Assembly: GCF_003970385.1 (NCBI RefSeq)
Contig: NZ_RXZH01000001.1
Span: forward strand, 1,183,300 to 1,247,299
Reading direction: 5' to 3'
Length of the DNA stretch: 64,000 nucleotides
Origin: Vibrio aquaticus
GTDB lineage: Bacteria; Pseudomonadota; Gammaproteobacteria; Enterobacterales; Vibrionaceae
Below the pieces are notes generated by a model. The model saw only the letters and a program-made list of their open reading frames with translations, made no database searches and had not been told where the DNA came from. Of this stretch, positions 1-9,276 are shown piece after piece (the stretch's first letter is position 1; every line of letters starts with the position of its first letter). Both the position numbers and the translations under genes were made by a program.

Positions 1-670
1 GTTCAACCAGAGCTTGCTCTGTTACTTGGTCAATAACTTGCGCTCTAAACTGTTTTACGGACTTTTGTAGTGCTAATGCTTGGGTCTGCTTGTCACACTG
101 TGCCAAGGTCAAAGAAGCTTGGCAGCGGTTAGTGAAGCTGATCGAGAGAGTGTTGGGCTGAGTCAGCTCTTGACGCAACTGCTCAACACGTGCGCGCGCT
201 TTACTCCCTTCAAGCTCGGTAATCACCGCAATCTTTGCCTCAACATTACGATTTGCTTGGGCAAGCTTAGCTTGGGCTTCAACGAGCTCTTGTTCAGTAG
301 ACAGGCGAGATTTTTGATTCTGTTTTACGTGAGACCAAGCATCTTGATAACGTTTTTGAACCTCAATAAGGTCAATGCCAGGTTCGTTTTCAAGCTTTTG
401 GTAGGTCTCTTCGAGCTGCTGCTTAGCTTTCGAAAATTCCTTGTCGAGGGCTTCTGCCTCTTTGCCTAATACCGCCAAGCGGTCATTTTTCTCCGCTACA
501 TGACTTTGCTCGGTTTGTAGCGCTTGCTTTAGGCCATTGAGCTCATCATGTTGCGTGAACAATTGATCGTCAATTTGTGTGACGGAGTCTGATGTCTCTT
601 GTGCATTTGCCGAAGGCAAAAATAGACACGGAGATAATGCTATTAAGAGGGCAGATAAACCTGGGCGCAT
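1..670 (-). CDS. Coiled-coil envelope protein, paralogue of the neighbouring PEGA protein (partial)
   Basis: The reading frame opens at an ATG at 670 on the minus strand and runs without a stop to the window edge, so only the N-terminal ~223 residues are visible. It begins with a Sec signal peptide ending near ANA, followed by a long Glu/Gln/Lys-rich coiled coil. Residues such as DLIEVQKRYQDAW line up with DLMSFQKAYQDAW in the next gene, and both share a Cys-containing segment after the coiled coil, so the two are tandem paralogues. A C-terminal PEGA domain is expected by analogy but lies outside the window. It probably acts in the periplasm. The function is unknown, and the call rests on the paralogy. 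Confidence 0.75.
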   Translation of the reverse strand, partial: MRPGLSALLIALSPCLFLPSANAQETSDSVTQIDDQLFTQHDELNGLKQALQTEQSHVAEKNDRLAVLGKEAEALDKEFSKAKQQLEETYQKLENEPGIDLIEVQKRYQDAWSHVKQNQKSRLSTEQELVEAQAKLAQANRNVEAKIAVITELEGSKARARVEQLRQELTQPNTLSISFTNRCQASLTLAQCDKQTQALALQKSVKQFRAQVIDQVTEQALVE

Positions 671-718
671 TGAACTTCTTCTACATCTTGTTACTGATTA
701 ATCGGTATATTCTAAACG

Positions 719-775
719 AAAATGCCACTTTGTCTTAAGTTATCGTTGGTTAACGTAAGACAAAGTGGCATTTTT
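719..775 (-). terminator. 19-bp perfect inverted repeat between the PEGA paralogues
   Basis: The arms at 719-737 and 757-775 form a perfect 19-bp stem with a loop of about 18 nt. Both flanks are A/T-rich and give short U tracts on either strand. It sits just after the stop of the upstream minus-strand gene (812-1909) and before the start of the next, so it most likely terminates or attenuates transcription between the paralogues. Confidence 0.6.
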
Positions 776-811
776 AGATCATCTTTGTGAAATCGGTTGA
801 GATTTTAGCAC

Positions 812-1909
812 TTAGCCATTAGGGCGAAGTTTTACCCAAACGGTGTCACTCGCACTGACCGTAATAGTTCGGTTGTACGTTTGGTAGCCATCTTTTGACA
901 CCGTTACTTGGTGTTGACCGCGTGGTAGAACGACTTCTACCGGAGTGCTGCCATAGTTGATGCCGTTGATCACAACACTGTCTTCATATTGGTCTGAACG
1001 AACAGTGACGTTCACCCAGTTTTTGTCTTGTTTCTTTGGCGCTTCTGCTTGGCTGCCTTTTAGACAGTATCGCGTTGACACGTTAAGCAGTTTACACGCT
1101 GCTGATGCTTCTGGTCGCGCCTGAAGCTGTGCTTGCATTTGCGTGAAGTAGCTGTTGTTGCCTTCGAACCCAGAACGCAGCACTTGGCTTTCTTGAACAT
1201 GAACATTGAGCTGAACACCTTTTGCGTTCTGCTTAGCAATGTTCGATTCCGTTAGGTTTTCCATCAGCTTAGATTTGAACGCTTTAACGGCTTTCTGTTT
1301 AGTAAGGTACTGACCTTGGCTAGTACATTCACCCAGTGTCATGGTCGCAGAACAGGTCGTTTTGTAGCTAGTTTCAATCACATCGCTTTCACGAAGTTCA
1401 GCTTCAAGGCGTTTCACACGCGCTTCTACTTTCTGCTCTTTCAAATATGAATATTCACTGTTTAAGCGCGCTTGCTTTTGCTTAACTTGCGAAAGGCGCA
1501 TTTTGCTTTCAGTGATCGCCTGTTGGCTTTCAAGCAACTCTGACTGGTTCGCTTTTACTTCTGACCAAGCGTCTTGGTAGGCTTTCTGGAAAGACATTAA
1601 GTCAATCTCTGGATCGTCCAGTAGTCGACTGTACTGCTTGTCGAGTGCAGACTTGGTGCGATTGCGCTTAGCGTTTAGCTCTTGTTCGCTGCGTTTAAGT
1701 TTACTGTTTTCATTCTGCAGTTGTTGTAGGCGTTCTGATTCAGAGCTGTACTCTGCCGCCATCGTATTGATTTCTGTTTCTTTTGTATCAATTTTATTTT
1801 CGATTTCAGATACTGGGTCAGCCTGTACAGATTCTTCAGCATGAATCGAAGTAGTAACCCATACCGGGCTTAGCGCAAGCAAAAGCGCTGGAATGCGACG
1901 TGTGATCAT
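812..1909 (-). CDS. PEGA-domain coiled-coil periplasmic protein
   Basis: This is a 365-residue protein. The start is taken at the ATG at 1909, which gives MITRR and has AGGGA just upstream; a TTG at 1921 is also in frame but lies on the ribosome-binding site. A signal peptide ends near IHA. Residues ~30-180 are a Glu/Gln/Lys-rich coiled coil, followed by a segment with several cysteines. The C-terminal ~65 residues are a PEGA domain, with a predicted beta sandwich carrying GSTPVEVVLPRG and KDGYQ. PEGA domains are associated with surface-layer or envelope proteins, often carbohydrate-related. The next gene on the same strand is a paralogue. The molecular role is unknown; a periplasmic structural or scaffold protein is the most likely reading. 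Confidence 0.75.
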   Translation of the reverse strand: MITRRIPALLLALSPVWVTTSIHAEESVQADPVSEIENKIDTKETEINTMAAEYSSESERLQQLQNENSKLKRSEQELNAKRNRTKSALDKQYSRLLDDPEIDLMSFQKAYQDAWSEVKANQSELLESQQAITESKMRLSQVKQKQARLNSEYSYLKEQKVEARVKRLEAELRESDVIETSYKTTCSATMTLGECTSQGQYLTKQKAVKAFKSKLMENLTESNIAKQNAKGVQLNVHVQESQVLRSGFEGNNSYFTQMQAQLQARPEASAACKLLNVSTRYCLKGSQAEAPKKQDKNWVNVTVRSDQYEDSVVINGINYGSTPVEVVLPRGQHQVTVSKDGYQTYNRTITVSASDTVWVKLRPNG

Positions 1910-2400
1910 AATTCCCTGCAAACTATATAACGTTTAATTATCTGTAAAAAATAGGACTCTGTGCATCTTTCTGCTATTTGCACGCTAAGCAAAGCAAAAG
2001 ACAAACTTTTGACGTTCCCTATCCTCAGTGCCTTAATGGTCTATTTTTTCCAGCTTCTCAACTTAACCTGAGAATGATTTCTATAGCTAACATTATCTGA
2101 TCTAAAGATAATTTATGTTTAGCCATAATCATTTTGGGCAGATTGACAAAATATGCAAGTAAAGAATCGAGAACATCATTAACTAACCCCCATAGAAGTG
2201 ACTACAGCCGTAATTTATGTGCACTTGATCATTCTTCCGGTGAACGAGATGGTTGTTTTTTCACCGCTCCGGCCTTTGTTTATAGAATGTCTGTCTAGCT
2301 TGGTTGTTTTCGAATATTTGTGCTGGTGTAAGAAATTTCGAGTTACATCACTTTTGTTATACCATGTAACGCATAGCTCAACCTGATATCGTGGTGGATT
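1910..2400. other. Intergenic region between divergent PEGA gene and putR
   Basis: This gene-free stretch of ~490 bp is A/T-rich and must carry the divergent promoters of the PEGA gene and the AraC regulator. A 62-codon open frame inside it (2198-2386) has no ribosome-binding site and no recognisable protein character, and I do not call it. I see no convincing CRP site or RNA gene. Confidence 0.5.
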
Positions 2401-3216
2401 ATGTCCCTCTTTTTAGATCTCCATTTAGCGACTGACACTGCCAAAGAATTGTCACCTCGCCCGGCACAACTCGTCACTTTGCCTTCATATATGGAATGTC
2501 ATGACCACAATTACACCCAAGTGGTGATCGGCCTAAAAGGGCAGGCTGAGTTTGAAGTGAGCGGCTTGGGCAATTTGGTGGGCCCCGGACAAGGTTGTGT
2601 TGTGACATCAGGCAGTGGCCATGCTTTTGGTGGCGTAGTGGGGCAATCCGATATCCTCGTCCTGAATATGCCGATGCCCAATGCAGATGACCCTCTTATG
2701 TTGCAGCGTCTTAATGATTTGAACCAAAAAGAGATCTACTTTCAATTGGATGGACAGATCCAAAAACTGATTCAAATGTTGGTTGCTGAAATGCAGTCGA
2801 ACCCAGAAGATATGTTATTGAGCCGAGCGTGCAGTGATACCGTAGTTGCCCTAATGCAGAGACATATGATGGCATTTGAAACGGTTCGTAAAGACTCTCG
2901 CTTTGATCTTGAAGTCATTGACCGCTATATAGAGCAGCACTTAAGCCAAAAGATATCGGTAACCCAACTCGCTGGCAGCGTTTTCCTCGGTGAGAGTCAG
3001 TTCCATTCACTGTTTAAAGGTCAGATGGGTATTACCCCTCATCAATACGTACTCGGTAAACGGATTGATATGGCTAAGCAGTTGATTGAGAAAGGCCACT
3101 TAACGCTTGGTCAGGTCGCTGAGTTTACCGGCTTCTCTGGTCAAAGTACTTTCACTCATACCTTCTCACGTTTACAGGGAATCTCTCCCTCTCAGTACAA
3201 GAAACAATTTGGTTAA
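2401..3216 (+). CDS. putR: AraC-family regulator of proline utilisation (PutR-like)
   Basis: This is a 271-residue regulator. The N-terminal ~140 residues look like an AraC-type cupin sensor domain, with an HDHNYTQVV-like start. The C-terminal ~100 residues hold the double helix-turn-helix of the AraC family, including the second-helix signature VAEFTGFSGQSTFTHTFSRLQGISPSQYKK. It lies directly upstream of putA on the same strand with a 187-bp gap. In V. vulnificus an AraC-type protein called PutR co-activates putAP together with CRP, and the position here fits that role. The PutA encoded next door lacks the DNA-binding domain with which E. coli PutA represses its own operon, so an external regulator is expected. 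Assignment as PutR is by position and family, not by alignment. Confidence 0.8.
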   Translation: MSLFLDLHLATDTAKELSPRPAQLVTLPSYMECHDHNYTQVVIGLKGQAEFEVSGLGNLVGPGQGCVVTSGSGHAFGGVVGQSDILVLNMPMPNADDPLMLQRLNDLNQKEIYFQLDGQIQKLIQMLVAEMQSNPEDMLLSRACSDTVVALMQRHMMAFETVRKDSRFDLEVIDRYIEQHLSQKISVTQLAGSVFLGESQFHSLFKGQMGITPHQYVLGKRIDMAKQLIEKGHLTLGQVAEFTGFSGQSTFTHTFSRLQGISPSQYKKQFG

Positions 3217-3365
3217 ATAAGATAATTTTTACCATATATAATTTTGCTTATTTGGATGTGACACTGTTTTTATTTTGTTAATAATCGTGGTTTTTAGCAA
3301 AAAACTCGGAGTTTTTGACAAGTAATCTTCTCGGGCTCAAAATACACTGCAAGCCATTGTAGGAA

Positions 3366-3384
3366 ACCCAAACTGAATTTGGGT
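3366..3384 (+). promoter_or_regulatory. Hairpin in the putA leader
   Basis: ACCCAAA (3366-3372) and TTTGGGT (3378-3384) form a perfect 7-bp stem with a 5-nt loop about 10 nt before the putA Shine-Dalgarno region (GAGGAAAA). No U tract follows, so it is not a terminator. It may affect translation or mRNA stability, or be neutral. Confidence 0.35.
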
Positions 3385-3403
3385 GTGAGACTGAGGAAAA
3401 CGC

Positions 3404-6400
3404 ATGTTTACAGCGACTGATGTGTTAAATACAGAGTTTGTTGAGCAGCCGCTTAACAAGCTGTGGTCGTTGATCTCGCCACTTTATATGGTGGACGAAT
3501 CACAATGGCTTGAGCAACTTCTGCCACTAGCAACCCCGACGGATGAAGAAAAAACAGCGACTGCGGCGAAAACGACCCAGTTAATCGAATCAATCCGTGC
3601 AGATAAAAAATCGATCCAAATGATTGATGCGTTGCTGTTGGAATATAGCCTTGATACTCAAGAAGGCATTCTTTTGATGTGCTTGGCGGAAGCGTTGATG
3701 CGTATTCCTGACTCAGCAACGGCAGATGCTCTTATCCGAGACAAGCTGACTGTCGCTGATTGGAAATCGCACCTTAAAAATTCAGATTCAGTGTTTGTTA
3801 ATGCCTCCACTTGGGGCCTAATGCTTACGGGTAAAGTGGTTGGTCTTTCTGAAAATGAATCTCAAAGCCCTACCAGTGCCGTTAATCGTTTAGTGAACAA
3901 GATGTCTGAGCCAGTGATTCGCAAAGCGATGCACCAGGCGATGAAAGTGATGGGGCACCAGTTTGTACTTGGTCGTAGTATTGCGGAAGCGCAGAAGAAT
4001 GGTCGCCCAATGCGAGACAAAGGTTTTACTTACTCGTATGACATGCTGGGCGAAGCGGCATTAACTACCGCGGACGCGAATAAGTACTTTAAAGATTACT
4101 TAATGGCGATTGAAGCTGTTGGGCGAGATGACTACGCTCAAGCTAAAAGCCCTGCGCCTTCCGTATCTATAAAACTTTCCGCCCTTCATCCTAGATATGA
4201 AGTCGCGAATGAAGAGCGAGTTCTGACTGAGCTGTATGATACTTTGCAGCAGCTTCTTCGCCGTGCCGTTGAGTTAGACGTGGCGATCACGATCGATGCT
4301 GAGGAAGCGGATCGACTAGAGCTTTCGCTAAAACTGTTTGAAAAAGTGTATCGCAGCGAGCTTGTGCAAGGTTGGGGCAAGTTTGGCCTCGTAATCCAAG
4401 CGTACTCAAAACGTGCATTACCCGTTTTAGTGTGGCTTAACGCGCTGGCGAAAGAACAGGGCGATCTTATCCCACTTCGCTTAGTAAAAGGGGCGTATTG
4501 GGACAGCGAGATCAAATGGTCTCAGCAAGCAGGCTTCACTAACTATCCTGTTTACACTCGCAAAGAAGCGACTGATGTTGCGTACTTAGCGTGTGCACGC
4601 TTCCTATTAAGTGACAATGTGCGTGGCAATATCTTCCCTCAATTTGCCAGCCACAACGCGCAAACCGTCACTTCTATTGCAGTGATGGCTCAACACAAAG
4701 ATTTTGAATTCCAACGCCTCCATGGCATGGGTGATTCGCTCTACAACCATGCAATGGAAGCTTACCAGCAGTCGGTTCGAATTTATGCTCCAGTAGGCAG
4801 CCATAAAGATCTGCTGCCTTACCTTGTGCGCCGTCTACTTGAAAATGGTGCTAACAGTTCGTTTGTACACCGTTTGGTTGATGCTCGTTGCCCAGTAGAA
4901 AGTCTGACTCAACACCCAGTAGATATGCTGCTAGCGTTTGACACACTCAACAACACACAGATTCCACTGCCGCCGGCAGTCTTCCCAGAACGTAAAAACT
5001 CGCTTGGGATAAATGTTGATATCGAAAGTGAAGCCAAACCTTTTGAACATGAAGTGGAAAGCTTCCTGAGCAAAACATGGACGGCTGGTCCTATCATCAA
5101 CGGTGAACAACTCGCCGAAAGCATGATCAAGGAAAACGGCAATGTTGAGCAGGTTACCGCACCTTATGATCGCCGTATTAACGTTGGTCAGGTCGCGTTT
5201 GCAAGCCTAGAGCAAGTGACGAAAGCGATTGAAGGCGCAGAGCAAGCGTTTCCTGCTTGGCAAGCCTTACCTATTCAGCAGCGTGCTGAAAAACTGGATA
5301 CTTTAGCCGATCTTCTTGAAGAGCATTTGGCGGAGTTAGTTGCGCTATGTCATCAAGAAGCAGGCAAAACAATTCACGACAGTATTGATGAAGTGCGTGA
5401 AGCGGTCGATTTTTGTCGTTACTACGCAAAACAAGTCGATGGGCTCGGTGAATTTTCAATCACGGGCTTTGATGGTCAAGAGCGAATTGCGTCACGCAAA
5501 GGCCGTGGTGTGTTCGTGTGTATCAGCCCTTGGAACTTCCCACTGGCGATATTCCTAGGACAAGTAACAGCGGCGCTTGTTGCGGGTAATACCGTTGTTG
5601 CTAAGCCAGCTGAACAAACCAGTTTGATCGCAGCACGAGCGGTAGAGTTGATGATCGATGCAGGCTTCCCTGCGGGTACTGTCCAACTTCTCACTGGCCG
5701 CGGTGCGGAAATTGGGTCAGCGCTGACTTCTCATACTGCAATTGCGGGTGTGGCGTTTACCGGCTCAACCGCAACAGCGCAGCGTATCAACCAGACATTG
5801 GCTGAGCGCGATGCTTCACCGGTTCCATTCATTGCGGAGACCGGTGGTCAAAACGCGATGATTGTCGACAGCACCGCGCTTCCAGAGCAAGTTGTCCGTG
5901 ACGTTATTCGCTCGGCATTTGCTTCGGCAGGTCAACGCTGTAGTGCATTGCGTGTTCTTTATGTTCAAGAAGACATTGCTGACCGTATTGTAGCGCTGAT
6001 TCAAGGTGCGATGCAGGAACTAAGCATTGGCAAACCTTATCTTCATTCGACAGACGTAGGCCCGGTTATTGATGCTGGAGCGAAAGCGAAGTTATTAGCA
6101 CACATTGAGTTGATGACAAGTACGGAAAAGAAAGTCGCGCAGCTTGCCCTGAAGGAAGACCAAGAATACGGTGACTTTGTTCCACCAACGGCGTTTGAAA
6201 TTGGTGATATCTCTTGTCTCAAAGAAGAGCAGTTTGGCCCGATTTTGCATATCGTCCGCTTTAAAGCGAGCGAACTAACCAAAGTGGTTGAGCAAGTCAA
6301 TGAAACCGGTTTTGGTTTAACCATGGGTATCCACAGCCGTAATGAAACCACGTACCGTTGGATTGAAAAACACGCTCGCGTGGGTAACTGCTACATCAAC

Positions 6401-6523
6401 CGAGATCAAGTAGGTGCAGTGGTTGGCGTACAGCCGTTTGGTGGCCAAGGGTTGTCAGGCACGGGTCCAAAAGCGGGCGGTCCTCATTACTTGTTCCGTT
6501 TCACTCAGTCACAGTTTTCTTAA
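3404..6523 (+). CDS. putA: Bifunctional proline dehydrogenase / P5C dehydrogenase
   Basis: The 1039-residue PutA oxidises proline to glutamate in two steps. Residues ~180-470 hold the FAD proline dehydrogenase barrel, with SIKLSALHPRY and RLVKGAYWDSEIK. Residues ~550-1035 hold the aldehyde dehydrogenase domain, with catalytic Cys846 in GQRCSA and Glu812 in AETGGQNA. The protein lacks the N-terminal ribbon-helix-helix DNA-binding domain of the ~1320-residue E. coli enzyme and also its C-terminal ALDH-superfamily domain, so it is a short PutA that cannot act as its own repressor. The next gene encodes what looks like that missing C-terminal domain as a separate polypeptide. A GAGGAAAA ribosome-binding site precedes the ATG. 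Confidence 0.96.
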   Translation: MFTATDVLNTEFVEQPLNKLWSLISPLYMVDESQWLEQLLPLATPTDEEKTATAAKTTQLIESIRADKKSIQMIDALLLEYSLDTQEGILLMCLAEALMRIPDSATADALIRDKLTVADWKSHLKNSDSVFVNASTWGLMLTGKVVGLSENESQSPTSAVNRLVNKMSEPVIRKAMHQAMKVMGHQFVLGRSIAEAQKNGRPMRDKGFTYSYDMLGEAALTTADANKYFKDYLMAIEAVGRDDYAQAKSPAPSVSIKLSALHPRYEVANEERVLTELYDTLQQLLRRAVELDVAITIDAEEADRLELSLKLFEKVYRSELVQGWGKFGLVIQAYSKRALPVLVWLNALAKEQGDLIPLRLVKGAYWDSEIKWSQQAGFTNYPVYTRKEATDVAYLACARFLLSDNVRGNIFPQFASHNAQTVTSIAVMAQHKDFEFQRLHGMGDSLYNHAMEAYQQSVRIYAPVGSHKDLLPYLVRRLLENGANSSFVHRLVDARCPVESLTQHPVDMLLAFDTLNNTQIPLPPAVFPERKNSLGINVDIESEAKPFEHEVESFLSKTWTAGPIINGEQLAESMIKENGNVEQVTAPYDRRINVGQVAFASLEQVTKAIEGAEQAFPAWQALPIQQRAEKLDTLADLLEEHLAELVALCHQEAGKTIHDSIDEVREAVDFCRYYAKQVDGLGEFSITGFDGQERIASRKGRGVFVCISPWNFPLAIFLGQVTAALVAGNTVVAKPAEQTSLIAARAVELMIDAGFPAGTVQLLTGRGAEIGSALTSHTAIAGVAFTGSTATAQRINQTLAERDASPVPFIAETGGQNAMIVDSTALPEQVVRDVIRSAFASAGQRCSALRVLYVQEDIADRIVALIQGAMQELSIGKPYLHSTDVGPVIDAGAKAKLLAHIELMTSTEKKVAQLALKEDQEYGDFVPPTAFEIGDISCLKEEQFGPILHIVRFKASELTKVVEQVNETGFGLTMGIHSRNETTYRWIEKHARVGNCYINRDQVGAVVGVQPFGGQGLSGTGPKAGGPHYLFRFTQSQFS

Positions 6524-6545
6524 TCGATAGGCAAGGAGAAAGATT

Positions 6546-7244
6546 ATGGTTCATCAAGTAACGCGCTTTTCTGATGCTTTTTCGGCTTGGGAAAATTGGA
6601 ATTTAACGGATTTTGATTCTAAAAGTGAGTGTTTACTCGCTTTTAAACAGGCACTGCAATCAGCACAGCCTGAGTTAGCCGCGGTGGTCTCTTACCATAT
6701 TGAACAAGCTTCTGCATTACTCGCAGTGACGCATCAATTGGTTGGGCCAACGGGTGAAACTAACGAACTTTACACCGCAGGTCGTGGTGTCGCTCTTGTG
6801 GTACAGGACAGTACAGAAGAGCAAGCGAAATTGGCGGTAGTCGCTCAACTTACCGCTGTATTGGCTTCAGGGAATAGTGTCATCTTATGCAGTGATGACA
6901 CTAAGCTAAGTCAAGAGTTGGAGGCGGCTTATGTCCAATCTTCATTGCCAACCAATTTAGTACAGTTTGCTGCGCTGGATGCTTATCATCAGTTGCTTGA
7001 TTCAGATGTACGCAGTGTCGGCTATGTGGGTAGCGGGGAAGTCGAGAAAACCATTAACCGACAATTGGCAAAACGAACGGGCGCGATTGTGAGTCTAACG
7101 TCTGAAACGGATCTGAGCAGTATTCCTGTTGCGCATGATCCGCATTTAGTGCTGAGGTTTATCACTGAACGCACAAGAACTATAAATATAACAGCAGTGG
7201 GTGGTAACGCGACCTTGTTAGAACTTGGCAGCGACGCTCACTAA
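6546..7244 (+). CDS. Free-standing PutA C-terminal ALDH-superfamily-like protein
   Basis: This 232-residue protein starts 22 bp after putA behind an AAGGAGAAA ribosome-binding site. Vibrio annotations often call it a P5C dehydrogenase, but it is too short for that and lacks the catalytic Cys motif GQRCS. By memory its sequence matches the C-terminal domain of long PutA proteins: GPTGETNELYT resembles GPTGERNTYT of E. coli PutA, and ERTRTINITAVGGNATLLELG resembles the ERSLSVNTAAAGGNASL end of that protein. In long PutAs this domain packs on the catalytic core and helps close the substrate tunnel. The likely role is a subunit or lid for the short PutA upstream. This is an inference from sequence resemblance and operon position. 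Confidence 0.75.
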   Translation: MVHQVTRFSDAFSAWENWNLTDFDSKSECLLAFKQALQSAQPELAAVVSYHIEQASALLAVTHQLVGPTGETNELYTAGRGVALVVQDSTEEQAKLAVVAQLTAVLASGNSVILCSDDTKLSQELEAAYVQSSLPTNLVQFAALDAYHQLLDSDVRSVGYVGSGEVEKTINRQLAKRTGAIVSLTSETDLSSIPVAHDPHLVLRFITERTRTINITAVGGNATLLELGSDAH

Positions 7245-7313
7245 ACTTCAATGTTTTGCCCTCGTTTTCGGGGGCATTCAGGGAAGGCGATCTTTTAAAA
7301 GAGGACAAATCAA

Positions 7314-8801
7314 ATGGAAAATAGCTTTGCTATTACAACCACGTTTATTGCGTATCTAATACTGATGCTGGCAATTGGCGTTATCGCATATCAACGAACG
7401 AAAAGCTCAAGTGACTACTTTCTTGGCGGTCGTTCATTAGGCCCTTGGCCGGCGGCATTGTCTGCTGGTGCATCGGACATGAGTGGTTGGCTATTGCTTG
7501 GCTTACCGGGTTACGCATATGCAGCTGGTATTGAAGCGTTTTGGCTTGCGGGTGGCCTATTAGTAGGTACTTGGTTGAACTGGCTAATCACAGCAAAACG
7601 ACTGCGTACTTACAGCATTACTACTGACGCATTGACTCTGCCAGAATTCCTTTCTCGCCGATTCAATGACAACTCAAAGATGATTCAGGTAATTTCTGCT
7701 TTCTTCATCCTTTTATTCTTCCTTTTCTACACAAGCTCAGGCTTAGTAGCGGGCGGTAAATTGTTTGAAACGGTCTTTGGCTTAGATTATACAACAGCCG
7801 TTATTATCGGTACGGTATGTGTGGTTTCTTACACCCTATTTGGTGGTTTCCTAGCGGTTTCTTGGACTGACCTAGTACAAGGACTGTTAATGTCTGCAGC
7901 GCTACTTATCGTGCCTATTACCGCGATGGAAGGCGGTTTTGGCCAGCTAAGTGGTGATTTAGCGAACATCAATCCAGAGCTTCTTACTCTTTGGAACGAC
8001 TCGAAAGGTGAACCGTTGACTGCAGTTGCGATCATTTCACTGGTTGCCTGGGGCTTAGGTTACTTTGGTCAGCCTCATATCTTGGCTCGTTTTAAAGCAG
8101 CACGTTCGAATAAAGACCTGACAACGGCTCGTCGTATTGCTGTGATATGGACGGCGCTCTCGATGATTGGTGCGATGCTAGTGGGACTTGTTGGTCTTAT
8201 TTATGTGAATAACTCAGGCGTTAGCATTGATGATGGTGAAAAAATCTTCATGTTACTTGTGAATGCTATGTTCCACCCTGTTATTGCGGGCATCTTGCTT
8301 GCTGCGATTCTAGCGGCCGTTATGAGTACTGCGGATTCACAGCTTCTTGTTTCTTCATCAGCACTGGCTGAAGATTTCTATAAGCAAGTGTTCAAGAAAG
8401 ACGCAACCTCTGAGGAAATCGTCATGGTAGGCCGCGTTGCCGTTATTGGTATTTCAGTTGTTGCTCTAGTCCTTGCTATGACTCCAGATAGCTCTGTTCT
8501 TGGTCTTGTTTCTTACGCATGGGCGGGTTTTGGTGCAGCATTTGGTCCTGCATTGGTGCTTAGCCTTTACTGGGAGCGCATGAACCGTAATGGTGCGCTA
8601 GCGGGTATTCTTGTTGGTGGTATCACGATTGTTGTATGGAAGCAGCTGTCTGGTGGTTGGTTCGACGTGTACGAAATTGTACCTGGGATTATCTTCTCGA
8701 CGATTGCGATTGTTGGTATTAGCTTGATGACCGGTGAGCCTGAAGAGAAAGTGAAGTCACAGCATGCGACCTTCAAAAAACAGCTTGTTGAACTGGACTG
8801 A
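7314..8801 (+). CDS. putP: Sodium/proline symporter
   Basis: This 495-residue inner-membrane protein belongs to the SSS family with about 13 membrane helices. The N-terminal segment has SSSDYFLGGRSLGPWPAALS and the family motif SAGASDMSGWLLLGLPGYAY, both typical of PutP. It imports proline with sodium and ends the put operon. Upstream lie a 69-bp gap and an AAGAGGAC ribosome-binding site. A strong terminator follows. The sequence looks complete. Confidence 0.96.
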   Translation: MENSFAITTTFIAYLILMLAIGVIAYQRTKSSSDYFLGGRSLGPWPAALSAGASDMSGWLLLGLPGYAYAAGIEAFWLAGGLLVGTWLNWLITAKRLRTYSITTDALTLPEFLSRRFNDNSKMIQVISAFFILLFFLFYTSSGLVAGGKLFETVFGLDYTTAVIIGTVCVVSYTLFGGFLAVSWTDLVQGLLMSAALLIVPITAMEGGFGQLSGDLANINPELLTLWNDSKGEPLTAVAIISLVAWGLGYFGQPHILARFKAARSNKDLTTARRIAVIWTALSMIGAMLVGLVGLIYVNNSGVSIDDGEKIFMLLVNAMFHPVIAGILLAAILAAVMSTADSQLLVSSSALAEDFYKQVFKKDATSEEIVMVGRVAVIGISVVALVLAMTPDSSVLGLVSYAWAGFGAAFGPALVLSLYWERMNRNGALAGILVGGITIVVWKQLSGGWFDVYEIVPGIIFSTIAIVGISLMTGEPEEKVKSQHATFKKQLVELD

Positions 8802-8826
8802 TCCTCGTTAAACAAGATTTCGAATT

Positions 8827-8850
8827 AAGCCCCGTTATTCGGGGCTTTTT
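8827..8850 (+). terminator. Rho-independent terminator of the put operon
   Basis: AAGCCCC (8827-8833) pairs with GGGGCTT (8841-8847), followed by a run of T. It lies 26 bp after the putP stop. Confidence 0.9.
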
Positions 8851-9005
8851 ACTGTCTCGCAGAAGCTAGTCGATATGTCGATGTTCACCAGACTATTATT
8901 TGGACAGAACTCACACTTTATAAACTTTAGTATAAGTCTTTGGAACTCCCACCGACATAATGTGTCCACTATCAGTAGCACACTGATTCAACGGAGAGAA
9001 TACCC

Positions 9006-9242
9006 ATGCCAAAGATGCATTGCCATTGCTGCCAAAAAACGACTCATCACAAAGTAGTACTAAAGCGTTGTGATGAACAACAAGAGTCAGTACTAAAGTC
9101 TATGACTTGTTTTTTTGCAACGGTATTTAAAGGCGCTCATTATGTGAAGATGGAAAAACAAGCATTCTGTCGTGCATGCAATAGCCAGACAGCGATTGAA
9201 TCTCAACAACAAGGTGTGTTTAGTGGCGTAAAAATCGCATAA
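9006..9242 (+). CDS. Small Cys/His-rich protein, probable zinc ribbon
   Basis: This 78-residue protein has an N-terminal CHCC cluster with nearby histidines (CHCCQKTTHH) and a later CRAC pair, the arrangement of a small zinc ribbon. The start ATG at 9006 follows GGAGAGAATACCC, a good ribosome-binding site. There are no membrane segments. I do not recognise the family beyond a conserved hypothetical of vibrios. An earlier in-frame-looking start at 8875 belongs to a different frame and is not used. Confidence 0.65.
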   Translation: MPKMHCHCCQKTTHHKVVLKRCDEQQESVLKSMTCFFATVFKGAHYVKMEKQAFCRACNSQTAIESQQQGVFSGVKIA

Positions 9243-9276
9243 CCTTCACAAAACCTCTCTAATTTTCGGCGCAAAT

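Noticed and set aside
2198..2386. 62-codon frame upstream of putR
   Set aside because: It has no ribosome-binding site and no recognisable features; it lies in a promoter region.
6546..7244. Functional P5C dehydrogenase
   Set aside because: It is too short and has no catalytic Cys or Glu motif; it resembles the non-catalytic C-terminal PutA domain.
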